Assembly (NCBI GenBank): GCA_963970005.1
Contig: CAXAMN010001126.1
Location: 65,060-129,059 of the forward strand
DNA from: Durusdinium trenchii
Lineage: Eukaryota > Sar > Dinophyceae > Suessiales > Symbiodiniaceae
Direction of reading: 5' to 3'
DNA length: 64,000 nt
The notes beneath the pieces are model-generated. The model was not told the origin of the DNA, made no database searches, and saw nothing but the letters and a program-made list of their open reading frames with translations. A program made the position numbers and the translations under genes. Shown here piece after piece: positions 12,536 to 25,090 of this stretch. The number at the start of each line of letters is the position of its first letter. The stretch's first letter is position 1.

Positions 12536-12537
12536 GG

Positions 12538-12985
12538 AAGGCCTTTTCTCAAGAGAGGTCTTGATGTGCCATTCAGTGGAGAAGAGGCGGGATGTCCTGT
12601 CATTCTGGATCAGCTTAGAGAGCAAACGTTTGCAAATGCTTTGTTCGGGTCGCAGGTTCCTCTATAAAGGACCCTAGCTGAATTTGCTACATGTACATAG
12701 CTCACGTAGTCTCCTTGGGAGTAGAACTCTTTGTTGGCTGACAATGTGTGGCCACCACATGAGACGAGATTCCAGTTTATCATGCTGCAAAACCAATTCG
12801 GACAATTTGAGCAACATGGAAGTACAAAGAATATTAAGCAACAACAATGGACGAGGTTTCCTTATGTGCCATTGTTCCAAGTTTTGTGGCAAGCTCGCGA
12901 TCTCTATCTCGCAACCACCAGGGCATCAAAAATGAACGGCATAAGTTGGAGCAGAGACATGATGCTAGAGCTGGCTTGGAACTGA
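12538..12985 (+). CDS. Exon-like fragments of an unrecognised gene
   Basis: 12538-12654 reads RPFLKRGLDVPFSGEEAG and ILDQLREQTFANALFGSQ between an AG and a GT, as an internal exon would. 12731-12925 is open with PPHETRFQFIMLQNQF and LWQARDLYLATTRA. The two may belong to one plus-strand gene. There is no recognisable domain. Confidence 0.25.
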
Positions 12986-13473
12986 CCAAGATGTTTCATG
13001 ATGTTTCTGAATTTTTGTGGTTGTGTTTAATTGTATTAATTGGATGCTTGTAGTGGCATGTGTTGCCTGCCAGGTTTGTGTAGGTTGGTTACATGCGATG
13101 TCGAGACTCCTGAGTTTGGCTTGAGCGCAGCTTGAGGGGAACAATGACATATGGAAGGTCAGGGCCAAGGGACATGGATTTCACTACAAGGATCCCTATA
13201 GAAACAAGGAAATGAAAAGAAGCATTCTTTTCTGTTCCTGTTCATTCTTTCTGACCTATCTTGCTTTTCTGTTTTTACACAGGGGGTAGCCGTGGGGGGT
13301 GGAGACGTGCATACTGCTGCTTTACTGTTTTGTTTGCGACCACTCCTTTTTCCCAGGGAATGGACTTCACTATCCCTTGCTTTTAGACAGGAAAGCTTTC
13401 ATTTGATTGAGAACAAGGCCTATCAGTACTTGGTGTAGCCATAGAACAAGGCTTGCTGTGTATATTACAACGT

Positions 13474-13740
13474 GACATGGCTTTGCTGCTGGAGCGGCTG
13501 AATGCAGCCTTTCGGGAGGATCCAGGCATTGATGAGTTTCTTGGCATTGCGTGCACGTCGGGTCTTGAACGGGAGACGTCATCAGACAAAGAAGATCAAG
13601 AAGATCACAGACAGTTCCCAAAGTCAAAGAACTTGAGGTATGCCTTGGTGCCGGCTGCATGCCCAGAGCTCTTTGGTGCTGCAGGAACAGAGGCGCAAAA
13701 TTTGTTCAGTGGACGACCGTCAACAACTGTCAGCGATGAC
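13474..13740 (+). CDS. Exon-like open segment, unknown product
   Basis: The segment reads RDMALLLERLNAAFREDPG, then an Asp/Glu/Lys-rich linker, then YALVPAACPELFGAAG. The composition is plausible for coding, but the reading runs on to a stop at 13815 with less convincing sequence. It may continue the plus-strand fragments at 12.5-13.0 kb. No family is recognised. Confidence 0.25.
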
Positions 13741-14296
13741 ATCATCATTTGTAATCATTTGTCATTGCTTGGGACAATGTCTAGACCACGTCTTTTAGTT
13801 TGGTTCTGCAATTGAACCCAGGTTTCAAATGAGATGCGTTCGAATGTTTGATTGGTCAGGACCTCGGATGCATCGCTGCCCAGCAGAAGCTAGCCATTTC
13901 TATTGAGGCTCTCATTAAGACTGTCGCTAAGGCTGACTTTACACGAGCCACCATCAAAGCCAATTTGGATTATATAATCACCATCAAAGTTAATCCCCCA
14001 TTTAATGGCAAAGTACATGCAGAAGCATTTGACAGTTGTTAAGAGCAAGTACATGACTTGCTCAGATTTGACCGGTTTGGCTTTTGATTATTTCCAGTCC
14101 AGTTTGCTATCTACACTCAAACTACTGCTTAACTTGTCAGGGAGCTTTGCTGTTGTACTTGCATGCCTACCAGGCAGGGCATTGTCACTACGTTGTGCTT
14201 GAGCAAGAACGTGACTCTAGACTCTATATCTCTTTGAGGTGTCACTGCTGATTTGCAAGAGAATGCTGGCACACCAATCTCAGACACCCCAAATCC

Positions 14297-14509
14297 TTGC
14301 AGTGGCAGGTTATGCAGAAGGCTATGGCGCACGGTCAAGTTGTGCTCTTAGACTCCAATGGGGGAGCACAGAGTGGAGTTGATTCTGATATCATGATGCA
14401 TATCTATTGCAACCTGCAGCGAGGCGTTTTACTTTCTGACACTTTTGTGAGGTGCAAGCAGCACTTGAAAGCTCCAGGGCGGTCTTGCTTTGCAGCGCAG
14501 ACTGTGTGA
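14297..14509 (+). CDS. Exon-like open segment, unknown product
   Basis: Reads VMQKAMAHGQVVLLDSNGG and DIMMHIYCNLQRGVLLSD to a stop at 14509. It could be a terminal exon of a plus-strand gene. Support is only composition. Confidence 0.2.
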   Translation: MQWQVMQKAMAHGQVVLLDSNGGAQSGVDSDIMMHIYCNLQRGVLLSDTFVRCKQHLKAPGRSCFAAQTV

Positions 14510-14744
14510 GCCGAATCCTTAGCAAGCCACCGTGTTGGCTTAGCAAGCCTGCATGTTGGGAGGAAGAAGACTCGTGCACAGATGCAAATGACTTGTGTCA
14601 GTCAAAGTAAAGTCGGTGAAATTGTCTTCAGCAGGGCGGTGCTTGTTCAGAAGACATTGCTTGTCACAAGCTGTGCTCACCGGGAAAGTCTCAAGTTTCT
14701 TGCTAGGTTTTGTTCCAAGCTTTTAGAAGCCACTGAACGATGTT

Positions 14745-14855
14745 TTAGCTTAACAAGAAGCTACTAGGGACTCTTGGCCTTACTACTAGGATCAAGGACA
14801 CTACTAGGGGCTCCTGTCATCGCTACTGTAACAAGAAGCTACTAGTAGTTTCATT
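14745..14855. repeat. CTAGTAG-type dispersed repeat
   Basis: Copies of AACAAGAAGCTACTAGGG and GGCCTTACTACTAGGA in the same arrangement as the other clusters in this window. Unit about 40 bp. Confidence 0.85.
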
Positions 14856-15069
14856 CTTTGTTCCTGTCAAGGAGCGTGGGACTGCCGGGAACAGCTTCTT
14901 GCACATTTGGACCTCGAGGCTAGAGCATGGTTGATACCCATTTTGTGTGTTTGATCGCACGACTTGGGCAGAAGATTGTGTCCCATAGCGACATTGGGAC
15001 AACTAGACAACAAAGGATTCAACATGATGCTTCTTGAAACCCAGAGGAGGAACGTGTGCAAATAATGCA

Positions 15070-15600
15070 GACCTTACGGGCGCAAGGCGGAGTTGCTTTT
15101 CAGCGCTCTTTTGCTTAGAACGAATCACAAGAGTGGCCGGGAAGCCTTGAAGCATGTCCCGCATTGTTCGCCAGACAAATGTTTGGATTTTGTGCTGTCG
15201 ATGCAAACGCAGATTCGCCAGATCTTCCAATTTGCCCATAATTACACAACCACCCAAAGTGCAGTTTCGATTTCTGAGACGTTCATGGGGGACCAGATGC
15301 ATCCAATCAATCTGCATCAGGCGAGACATGGTCACAAAGGCGAAGACTTCTCAGCAAGGCTCTTGAGCAGGCAATCCCAGGAAATTGTCAATATTTGGCA
15401 ACTTGTAGCATTGGATGTCGGTCAGGAAGATGAGAGACAAAGACTGCTCTCACAGGACAGACTACAGAGTTTGGGCATGCCTGGGAATTGGATGGAAATG
15501 GAATATCTTGGAAGCGCAAAAAGCACTCGTGGTCTTAGTCTCCAACGTTTTTGCGGCAAGGAGTTGGCATTGGTGGAAGAGCTGGCCAAGAGGTAGTGGT
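15070..15600. other. Region open on both strands, strand of any gene unclear
   Basis: The plus strand has a 167-codon frame and the minus strand a 110-codon frame across 15003-15335. Neither gives a recognised domain, and both have irregular composition. One may be an exon, but I cannot choose. Confidence 0.2.
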
Positions 15601-15609
15601 GCCCAGCTT

Positions 15610-16800
15610 GAAGCTTGAAGGGTTTGAGCATCTTGGAGCCGAGTCGAGTCGAGGTTGTGGCCCTTCGGATGTGTTTTCTTTCCTTTTGGACTTCTAACCA
15701 ATTCAGAGATGTTTATGTTTTGTGCTTTCACTTTCTTCTAGGTTATTTCTTTTTTCCTTTTGGACACGATTTTGATCATGTCACTGTCCCGTTTGATCTC
15801 TACCTTTCCTGACATGTCGTTGTCGAAGTGCCTTGTGAGGTATGATCATCACTACTATGCCTGGAATCATTGGGCATGGTCCAGCGCTTGGAGTGCAGCA
15901 CACCAGACAAATTGGAGGGCAAATGAGGATGGCAGTATTTGGCATTGATGCTTGTGTCAGAGATATGAGCACAACAGGTTTGATAGTTACGTATGTAAAG
16001 TTCTGTGATGAGTTTGTAGGGTTCTTGAATTTTTGCTTTTGCCCAACTTGAGGTTGGATCGGCAGTCAATTGAGGCTTGGTAAAGACACCGTCAACCTCA
16101 TGCCTTGGCTAGTTTGATACATCAGCCAATTCACGTTTCGTTTCAATGTGCATTTGTTTGTGGGTTGTTGCGCAACTGCGATATATGGAACATCCTACTC
16201 AAGGGGCCGGCCATGGACTTCCCCGAGCTGGTAAAGGTCTCAGCTGGTACCATTCTTGTCCTACCCCGTCCAAGACCGAAGTAACGGTCATGGTCTTCAT
16301 CGCTGAGGCGTTTACAACACCTTCTCACTATGGTCTTTTCCATCACCGGCACAGAACTTACGCTAATGCCAACTATATAATGACTACAGACAACTCATGA
16401 CTAGACACCGCAAACCGGCAAACATCAAAACATGACAAAACAAGAGAATGTCCGGTGGCGACTTTGGTCGACTTCGGCGGTATACAAGAGGCTACTTAGT
16501 TGCTTGATTGTCAGCAGCTGTCAAGCCTTGATCATCCTTCTGTGGCTAGCATCAGCCTTAGGTTGGTGCGTTTACAGCGACACATGGGACACGCAGCAAA
16601 GGCTGCTATTACACTGCAGGCGAGAAATGTGAGATAAGTTGTGCAACCAAGCTTTTCCTCAGCATGCCAAGTGCAGCTCTTGATGATCCACTGGTGAATA
16701 ATCAGATCAAAAGCGAGAAAATGCCAGAATTTGAAGACGGCTTATTTGCACCCAGTGATTGGTGTGGAGTATGGAGATGTTTTGCCATGAAAAAATGCAA
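15610..16800. other. No gene seen
   Basis: Only short open frames without protein-like character were found, such as an AT-rich stretch at 15.66-15.80 kb. Confidence 0.35.
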
Positions 16801-16826
16801 GCACGACTTCCTTCGCTTCAGAGGGC

Positions 16827-16922
16827 ATGGAAGATCTTCAGCCATTTGGTGTTGAAGCTTTCACTGAAGCCGTGGACCCAGCGCCCGAAATCGGCCCAGA
16901 TGTACCCTCAGATTCAGGATGA
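16827..16922 (+). CDS. Small acidic exon-like segment
   Basis: Begins MEDLQPFGVEAFTEAVDPAP and ends in a stop after an Asp/Ser/Gly tail; the frame is also open for about 30 bases upstream. It could be a 3' terminal exon. Function unknown. Confidence 0.2.
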   Translation: MEDLQPFGVEAFTEAVDPAPEIGPDVPSDSG

Positions 16923-16929
16923 ATCATTG

Positions 16930-18990
16930 ATCAGTACTCTCAGCATCATGCGAAGCTCAGGAATGGAACTTAGCTCTCAAGCTTTTGCAGACCTACCCAC
17001 ACTTGGAGGTTGGCATGGACCGGTTGTTTCCGTTAGGTTTTGGGTGAATCTTCGCCTCCAGCTATGGCAGCTATGGCTTTAATTGTTCATCGTGCCGGGG
17101 GGTAGCGGGAAGGTCAGGAAACTATGACTGGAGTTGCGAGAAGACGCAATGCTGCAAAGCTGTGAGAAACCGACCGGAGCGGCGAAGCTGCGAAAAAATA
17201 TCCTTGGCGAGTCCCCCTTGCCGAGACCGATGCTCGGATTGACCCCCTTTGGTGGCTGGATTGACCCGGACCCAGTGCTTGGGTTGACCTCTGATTGATG
17301 AGTCACTACGCGCAGCTGGAGTGGTGCGCCGGCGATCGAAGCGGCGGATCCCTGGTCCCTGGTATGAAGAATTGCGTGTGGCCGCATCAGACTTGTAGGG
17401 TTGGGGGAAGGGGGGTTTAGGGTTCAGAGCTTATACTTATGCATGTTCCTTTCGTATTTGCACCAGGCCCTTCCCAACCCCTCTACTGTACTCTATTTTA
17501 TGAACCTAGCCTCATGAATAAAAAGAGAAACTGTCGAACCTTGGCAACTACCCAAGTACCAAAAGGAATGGCAAAGGAATGGTCCACAGTCTCACGAATC
17601 CTTGTGTATACAAGCAAACAAGGATCACAGGCTAAGCCATTTACATATGGACAAAATCACAGATCCCTTTCAACATCTTTCAACAAATTTCCTGTGTAGA
17701 GATCCCATAAACATCCAAAACATACTTTTGAACAAATCGAGTGACTATTCAATTGGGGATCCCTGTAATTTGGAGCCTTGGCTTTCTGGTACATGCAGCT
17801 TTGCCCGTTGATGTTTACAAGTGATGTGCTTTGAGCATGTAGCCAGTTTGTCACCGTGTCAGAGGCCACACTGTTCAGTTGAGAGGCACCTTGGGCCTTC
17901 CGTGCACAACTCTTTGCGCTGCTGCTGGAGCAGGCATATTAAACTGTTACATCAATCCAAGTGTCGTTCCATTTCTTTGTTTTTGTTCTATCCTATGCGT
18001 TAATTTGTTGCCTTGGGTAAACTTGCCTCCATGTGTGATCGATCCTTTGCCGACAGGGTTTGATCAAGATCCAGGATGTGGCCAAACTGTGGAAGGGAGA
18101 GGCCACCGCCCTGAGCACTGCCACGTTGACTTGAAATGCAATGGAGCAATGGACTGCCGGTCGTGCGACGAATGGTTACAAGATAGGAATGATATGGAAT
18201 GATTGATGCCAACATATGCAAATCCATGTCCGACATTTGAGAGTCGGACATCGCATGAACAATTTCTTGACTCCTGTTCATGTGTCGTAAGGCTGATGAT
18301 CATGACTAATGGATTCTGGTTTTGTAGCATTCAGCCGCAGAGTGGTGTTGGAAGCACAATAATAAAGGCAGCATTAGCCAATGGTGCCATCCAATAGTAT
18401 TTAACATAATGCAACGAGAATAGATACCATATTAATATATATATATACATATCCATTGAAAAGACCGCTGGCTAGAGAGCAGCTGCTCTTCTGTAGATGT
18501 TGGTTTGTGGGGAGCTCTCAGGCTACTAGCAAAGAAGTAGGGAATGTTTCTTGGACACGGTAGATGCCAGAGAATGAAAGTACTGTAGATTGTCCTTCTC
18601 CCACTCCCATGCCAATGTTGTAGGTTGAACGAGCACAGAAGCCGCAGTCACAGAGTTGGAGCTTTGAGACAGAAGTTGACAAAGGGTCAAGAGATGAAGT
18701 CAAAGCTGAGGCTGATGGAAAGTGCAGAATCTCAAAGGTGGGCGCGGAGATTCCAGGTGCACATTTTGCAGGACTCACATGCAAATACTCCCCAACACTC
18801 ACAGCATCTCAGTAGCTGCATGTTCAGTGGTTCTTAAGTGATCCTTCAGGAGCTGGGATTCTACCTGCTTGAAAGCGACTGCCGGGAGGAAAGCTGCATG
18901 ATGTGTGCAATGCTGTCTATGAATCATGCATTCATGTTCCGTGTCTATTAGATCCGCCTGTAAGTCTAGTCTACTGGGCAGACAGCTACC
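16930..18990. other. No gene seen; scattered short repeats
   Basis: Only short frames are open. There is a small hairpin with arms TGTCCGAC/GTCGGACA at 18228-18251 and an AT dinucleotide run near 18435-18450. Confidence 0.35.
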
Positions 18991-18999
18991 AAAGCTATC

Positions 19000-19125
19000 C
19001 GATCTTATCAAGTGCAATGCATCCAGCCAGACTGCTACCTTGCGACTGGATGCCAGAGCGGCATTGGATGAGCTGAAGATTGTCAAGGCCGCTGGTCAAC
19101 TGGACGGGAACACCAGTGCAGGTTT
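19000..19125 (+). CDS. Exon-like open segment, unknown product
   Basis: Reads IKCNASSQTATLRLDARAAL, then DELKIVKAAGQLDGNTSAG, followed at once by a GT. This looks like an internal exon of a plus-strand gene, but no neighbouring exon was found. Confidence 0.22.
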
Positions 19126-19637
19126 TCGTGTGGGTGTTTATTTGTTGAGGACCACGTTGATCATCATAGGTGCCTCAATCAATGTACTGTACTTGTACAT
19201 ATATACTTGTATATACTATTTCCCCAGGGCTGTGACAAAAACACAATTCTTGTTGTAGCGGAACCTGTGGACATTTACTGTACACAAACGGTTGTTGAGC
19301 TAACACTGTCGCTCCTGTTTTGTAGGAAATCCGTTCTATAGAAGTAAAACAGATCTGTCTGCAAAAGTACTGTATGTCTTCCAGCAAGTGCATGGATGCC
19401 ACAAATCAGAGCCTCAGTCAGACTCAGTCATACTGATACTTGCATGCTGCATGCCTCGTTAGCAAGTTTCTCGTATTATCATGTTGGATACACGAAGTGC
19501 ACTCGGAATACATCCCAATCAGTCTACATAATCTACAAATTGCGCCGACCTGTGTGCAGGCTGCCATGCCGGCTGTTTTGAAGTGCATTGCTGCTGCACG
19601 GAGCCTGGTGCGACTGCATACTGAACCTTTGGATCCT

Positions 19638-19695
19638 ACTAGGAACAAGAAGCTACTAGGGGCTCCTGGCCTTACTACTAGGAAATCTACGAGCA
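19638..19695. repeat. CTAGTAG-type dispersed repeat
   Basis: One to one and a half units with the same wording as the cluster at 14.8 kb (AACAAGAAGCTACTAGGGGC, then CCTTACTACTAGGA). Confidence 0.85.
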
Positions 19696-20767
19696 ACTTC
19701 TTTGAGTACTTAAATGTTTTTCCAAGCCTTGGTCTTTGACCCTCAATGCTGCAAGAGCTCAGGATCTCCAGCCAGACGGAGATTCATTACCTGGACAAAA
19801 GGGGAGTTGTGATTCCGTTAATTCAGATACTGTAATGAGAACAGAAGATGGCCTCTATGCCATGCGCAGTTGCGTCAAATTCAGTTGACCTTTGTGTGTA
19901 GCGGTTTGCTGGGGTTACAACACTGCTTGCTGCAGCTTCACTTGCCCTCTAGCATTTCCGGGTCCACGCAACAGCTCGGACTCCACCCACAGAGTATCAA
20001 GAAATTGCGGAGGAGTGTTCAAATTCTCCAGCAAGCTCAAGCCCTTCCCTTCATCCCTTCACAAATGCGAGACTTCACAAACTTTGGCTTTCATCATGAA
20101 TTGGTGACCTTTCTTGCCAAGAAAGTAAGTGACTATCATGGCTTGCCCAAGGTCAGCATACCCATGACAAAGCCCAGAAGCAGCTAACACTTGCTTAAGG
20201 GCACCCTGATGGTATTGAAGACATAACTTGTTTGAATTGCCATGGCATTGGCGCAAAATCTTGAGGAGGGGAGCATGAGCAGGCATTCGAACCCCTGTGA
20301 ATATAAGAAGAAAGACTGGTAATTAGGTAGGTCCGGTCAGGTATGTTTGTTCATATGACTGGAGGAAAACACTTGTGAGCTGCGGTGAATGACTCAAAGC
20401 TACGAGACCAACAGCCCGTGCTAGGATCCAAAGTTTGAAGTCGTGAGGATTGGCAATTCGTACTACAGGCAGTGGTAGGGTCACACCTGCAGCCCAAGTA
20501 AGTGGATATTCAGGATATTCAGAGGAATGGAGGTCGAGTCAGCTCCCGTCGTGTCACTGACCAGGAAATTGGTGGTGGATGAAAACATCAAGTTCAAATG
20601 CGAAGAGTGAGCCTGACATGGTTCCAGTGCGAGACTTCAAATGGCCTGACATATGGGGCAAGTAGTCGGACTCTGCGGCAGTATGAGGCAGTGATGTAGT
20701 TTTTCCCGAATTTGTAGTCTGTTTTCCCCAAACAGTGTGGTCAAACTAGGGGTTCTTACGGTAGTTG

Positions 20768-21100
20768 TTAAAGGCCGGTGTTTAATCGAGGTGTTGCATC
20801 GCGGCGTGCGGCTATTTCGTTGCTATTTACAGTCGTACATTTCGTGTTTTGGTGGTCCAAAGTCGACTTTTCGTGAGAGGTGCAAGGGATCGGAGCGGTT
20901 TTACTTCGATGTGTAGATTTCGTGGCAGGCACAGCACTTTGGACATGGTGGTAATCTTCGACGTGCTCTGATTTCGTGACAGGTGCAGTGAATCGTGACT
21001 TTTGGACATGTGGTTCGTTTTCAGAAAGCGGGGGAAGTCTCGCGGCTTTCGCTGCGTCTTGGTATCTTGATGTTGTTTTTGGAAGCGCTCTTGCACTCAA
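20768..21100 (-). repeat. LRLPRK/CACHE-type repeat stretch
   Basis: All three minus frames translate to variants of a short phrase: ATKS with SEHVE or THRSK in one frame, LPRNLHIEVK in another. The repeating DNA phrase is a 'TTTCGTGGCAGGCGCAG' type word. The same phrase recurs at 22.8-23.1, 25.5-25.8, about 35.9-36.0 and 63.0-63.25 kb. I treat it as a degenerate minisatellite that happens to stay open, not as a gene. Confidence 0.7.
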
Positions 21101-21104
21101 GCTC

Positions 21105-21445
21105 TAGACTCTAGCCCTGAGACTATTATTCTTGCTTCTAGGCCTTTAGCAGAGATCTTTTGAAATCTCTCGACTTCTAGAACGCTAGACATCTGGACCT
21201 CGCGACCTAGATCTAGATCTTAAGACCACTTGCATCGAAGCACTCGGCCTAGATCTCTTGATTCCTTTGATCTCTATAGACCTTCAAATCGCTCTCTCGA
21301 ATTCTAGATTTGTAGACCTCTAGACCTGGAGACCTCTACAACTAAGTATCTGGATCTAGGCATAGAGTTTTGTATCTAGATCTCTTTCAATCTCTATTTG
21401 GATCGCTTTCGCGACCTCTAGACCTCTGTCGACTAGAGAGCAATT
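21105..21445. repeat. CTAGA/CTCTAGAC-rich cryptic repeat
   Basis: The block is built from short words such as TCTAGA, CTAGATCTAGATCT and GACCTCTAGAC with no fixed period. A shorter echo is at 22030-22125. There is no coding potential. Confidence 0.7.
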
Positions 21446-21479
21446 TCGAATTGAATGTTTTTTTTGAAGTCGATGTTTT

Positions 21480-22345
21480 GCATTTGCACGTGTTACCTAT
21501 TACTATGTGCTCTCATTCCCGACAGTTCATCTCTGTGCGTAGTCTGGCGTGGTTACATATGCAAGGGATCGCACTGCGCAGTACCTGTGTACTCTCCTAT
21601 GCGTGTTTGCCTTGCGGCGCTCTCATACACGCGTGTGCTCTCATATGGGCGGTCTCGCGCGCGTGCGCTGTGTATGTGTGCTCTCTCGAGGTTGTGCTCT
21701 CATATGGGTGCTCTCACACGCGTGCTCTCCTTTGCGCGCTACCTGGCGTAGGTTCACCCAGGTATGCAAGTGCGCCGTACGTACTCTCAGCTCTCATGTG
21801 CCACAGATCATCTCTGCGCGTGGCCTGGCGTGGTTACATTCAGGTGCCCTTTTTTTTGTGCAATTGACCTGTTCGAATTAAGTCGTTTTGCATTTTGTGT
21901 TTTTCTCTTTGCATTTTGAACTTGTATGAGAAGCAACAGCAAACAGCATGTATGTTCTTGTTCTGCTTGCAGGCTTTCGTTTTGCGTTCGCTGTCTTTCT
22001 CTTTCTGCAGTGCTGACGAGTTTTGTCTTTAGATCTCGCATAGTCTCTACTTCGATCGCTTTCCCGACCTCTAGGTCTCTGTAGCCTTCAGACTCTTGTT
22101 TCTAGGCATCTAGAACTATATACTGTAGAGTTTGTTTCCTTGTTTTGGCGATTTCAAGTTGCATGTTTGTTCGTTTACAGTGATATGTTTCGCATTTGTG
22201 TTGCCTATGTGCTCTCATTCCCGACAGTTGGTCTTTGTGCGTGGTTACACCCAGCTATCGTGTTATTTGTCTGACCTGGTGTGGTTACACCCAGGTTTTT
22301 TCTTCTGTTTGTTTGTCTGAGCTGGCGTGGTTACACCCAGGTACC
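21480..22345 (+). repeat. Degenerate tandem repeats around 'TGGCGTGGTTACACCCAGGT'
   Basis: The phrase CTCTCATTCCCGACAGTT occurs near 21506 and 22212. The words GCGTGGTTACA(CCCAGGT) recur near 21548, 21829, 22243, 22278 and 22326. A run of CTCTCATA(T/C)GGG words fills 21590-21800. No gene. Confidence 0.65.
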
Positions 22346-22352
22346 TTTTTTT

Positions 22353-23455
22353 TCCCGAATGCGTAGCGAAGGGTTCTCGTTTAACTTTGGGGGTCTGGGG
22401 GTAGAGCCTTGTTCGCGACCCGTTGTTTCTATGTTCGCAACCGTCCGCAACCGTTCGCAACCGTCCGCAGGTGTTCGCAGTAGAGCGCTAATGTGTCACG
22501 TGTCAGTTTGCGCCGCTATTCCATTGTGATTTGCATGACAATGACATGTCGCGCAAGAAGCGTGATGCATTTCGCTGCACAGGCGCAGCGTTTTGTGAGA
22601 TCCGCAGATTGCTGCGCAGTTCCATTGGGATTAGCGTCTGGGAGTCGTGTTTTAGGGGTGTTGGATGTGGCCGTGCCATTGGGATTTGCGTTTCAGGGTG
22701 TGGCATCGAAGCTCGGTTTTCGTGACAGGTCTCAGCTGAAATGGCGATTTTGGTGGATGGGAGTGTGCTCAGCACGGGTCGAAATCATTCCGAACGTGTG
22801 GTGTGGTGCAAATTTTGTTGAAGCTCACATGAGATGATATTGTCACTTTTCGTGGCAGGCGCAGTACTTCGCGCGGGTTTTGAGGCGTGGAAGTGCGATT
22901 CTCGTGGCAGGCACAGGGAATCGTGAGGTTGCGAGGTGTGACGGAGGTGACATTTCGCGGCAAGCGCAGTGCTTTGTGCGCGTTAGACGTGTGGACGCGG
23001 AAAGATTCGTGGCAGGCGCAGGGAATCGGTCAGGTTGTGAGTTGTGGTAGAGGTGAATGTCGCTGTCACATTGGGATTGGCGTGTGGGCCTTTGTTGTTT
23101 GGAGGGGCTGGAATCGTGAAACTGCTTGGCAGGGCTGCGTGATGCGTGTGCTCTGATAGGTGTTTCCGCTTGCCTTTTGGAGGAAGTCTCGTACGAATCG
23201 CTCGTTTTGCAGACTTTGACATGTGACTTTTGGAGGAAGTATCGTACGAAACGCTCGTTTTGGAGACTTGACGTGTGATTTTTGGAGGAAGTCTCGTACG
23301 AAACGCTTATTTTGGAGACTTGACGTGTGATATTTGGAGGAAGTCTCGCACGAAACGCTCGTTTTGGAGACTTGATGTGTGACTCTTGGAGGAAGTCTCG
23401 CACGAAACGCTCGTCTAAGCGTGTGTTCTACAACACTGTCCCAGATAGAGTGTAC
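22353..23455. repeat. Duplicated ~1.1-kb unit, copy A
   Basis: It starts with CCCGAATGCGTAGCGAAGGG and runs through LRLPRK-type DNA into several ~60-bp tandem copies of 'TTTTGGAGGAAGTCTCGTAC' at 23160-23410. Copy B at 25.1 kb follows the same order. The tandem part is the direct left neighbour of the 13-bp satellite. Confidence 0.75.
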
Positions 23456-24972
23456 CACAGGAGTGTCCCGTATGAGTGACCCACAAGAGTGTCCCACAAG
23501 AGAACCGTGTCCCACAAGAGTGTCTCACAAGAGTGTCCCACAAGAGCGTCCTATAAGAGTGTCCTACAAGAGATCACACACAAGCGTGTCCTACAAGAGT
23601 GTCCCACAAGAGTTTCCTACAAGAGTGTCCCACAAGAGTGTCCGAGTGTCCCACAAGAGTGTCCTACAAGAGTGTCCCACAAGAGTGTCCTACAAGACTG
23701 TCCAACAAGAGTGTCCCGCAAGAGTGTCCCACAAGAGTGTCCCGCAACAGTGTCCCACAAGAGTGTCTCACAAGAGTGTCCCTTAAGAGTGTCCTACAAG
23801 AGTATCCCACAAGAGTTTCCTACAAGAGTGTTCCACAAGAGTGTCCCACAAGAGTGTCCCACAAGAGTGTCCTACAAGAGTGTCCCACAAGAGTGTCCGA
23901 GTGTCCCACAAGAGTGTCCCACAAGTGTGTCCCGCAAGAGTGTCCTACAAGAGTGTCCCACAAGAGTGTCCCGCAAGAGTGTCCTACAAGAGTGTCCCAC
24001 AAGAGTGTCCTACAAGAGTGTCCCACAAGAGTGTCCAACAAGAGTGCCCCACAAGAGTGTCCTACAAGAGTGTCCCACAAGAGTGTCCTACAAGAGTGTC
24101 CCACAAGAGTGTCCCACGAGCGTGTCCCGCAAGAGTGTCCTACAAGAGTGTCCTACAAGAGCGTCCCGCAAGAGTGTCCCACAAGAGTGTCCTACAAGAG
24201 TGTCTCACAAGAGTGTCCTACAAGAGTGTCCCACAAGAGTGTCCTGCAAGAGTGTCCCACAAGAGTGTCCCACAAGCGTGTCCCGCAAGAGTGTCCTACA
24301 AGAGTGTCCTACAAGAGTGTCCCGCAAGAGTGTCCCACAAGAGTGTCCTACAAGAGTATCTCACAAGAGTGTCCCACAAGAGTGTCCGACAAGAGTGTCC
24401 CATAAGAGTGACCCACAAGAGTGTCCTATAAGAGTGTCCCACAAGAGGGTCCTACAAGAGTGTCCCGTAAGAGTGTCCCCCAGAGTGTCCTGTAAGCGCG
24501 TTCCACAAGAGTTTCCTACAAGAGTGAGCCACAAGAGTGTCCTACAAGAGTGTCCCACAAGAGTGTCCCACAAGAGTGTCCTATAAGAGTGTCCCACAAG
24601 AGTGTCCTACAAGAGTGTCCCACAGGAGTTTCCTACAAGAGTGTCACACAAGACTGTCCAACAAGAGTGTTTTACAAGAGTGTCCTACAAGAGTGTCCAA
24701 CAAGAGTGCCCCACAAGAGTGTCCTACAAGAGTGTCCTACAAGAGTGTCCCACAAGAGTGTCCCACAAGAGTGTCCTGTAAGAGTGACCCACAAGAGTGT
24801 CCTACAAGAGTGTCTCACAAGAGTGTCCCACAAGAATGTCCGACAAGAGTGTCCCATAAGAGTGACCCACAAGAGTGTCCCATAAGAGTGTCCCACAAGA
24901 AGTGTCCTACAAGAGTGTCGTGTAAGAGTGACTTAAGAGTGTCCCACTAAAGTGTCCTACAGGAGTGTCATT
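23456..24972. repeat. 13-bp satellite array (AAGAGTGTCCYAC)
   Basis: About 115 tandem units of 13 bp, consensus AAGAGTGTCCYAC, with scattered substitutions and a few 10- to 12-bp units. Because 13 is not a multiple of 3, each plus frame reads the same 13-residue cycle (SHKSVPQECPTRV) in rotation. The minus frames read a GHSCGTLLWDTLV cycle. None of these long open frames is a gene in my judgement. Confidence 0.95.
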
Positions 24973-25090
24973 TGGGCATTTGGAACGTGTTTGCATTCGG
25001 GTTCGTGGGTTCCATCTTGTTTTCAATTGCAACTTGCGTGTTTTTTCCGTTTCAAACTATATGTTTTGCAATTGCTGGCTTTTTCTTATT

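Noticed and set aside
20768..23403. Minus-strand 'proteins' with ATKS and LPRK phrases
   Set aside because: The same DNA word repeats in all frames and orientations; better explained as degenerate minisatellite.
23489..24586. 365-codon and several other long plus and minus frames
   Set aside because: They are products of the stop-free 13-bp satellite, which opens every frame with the same residue cycle; there is no independent coding sign.
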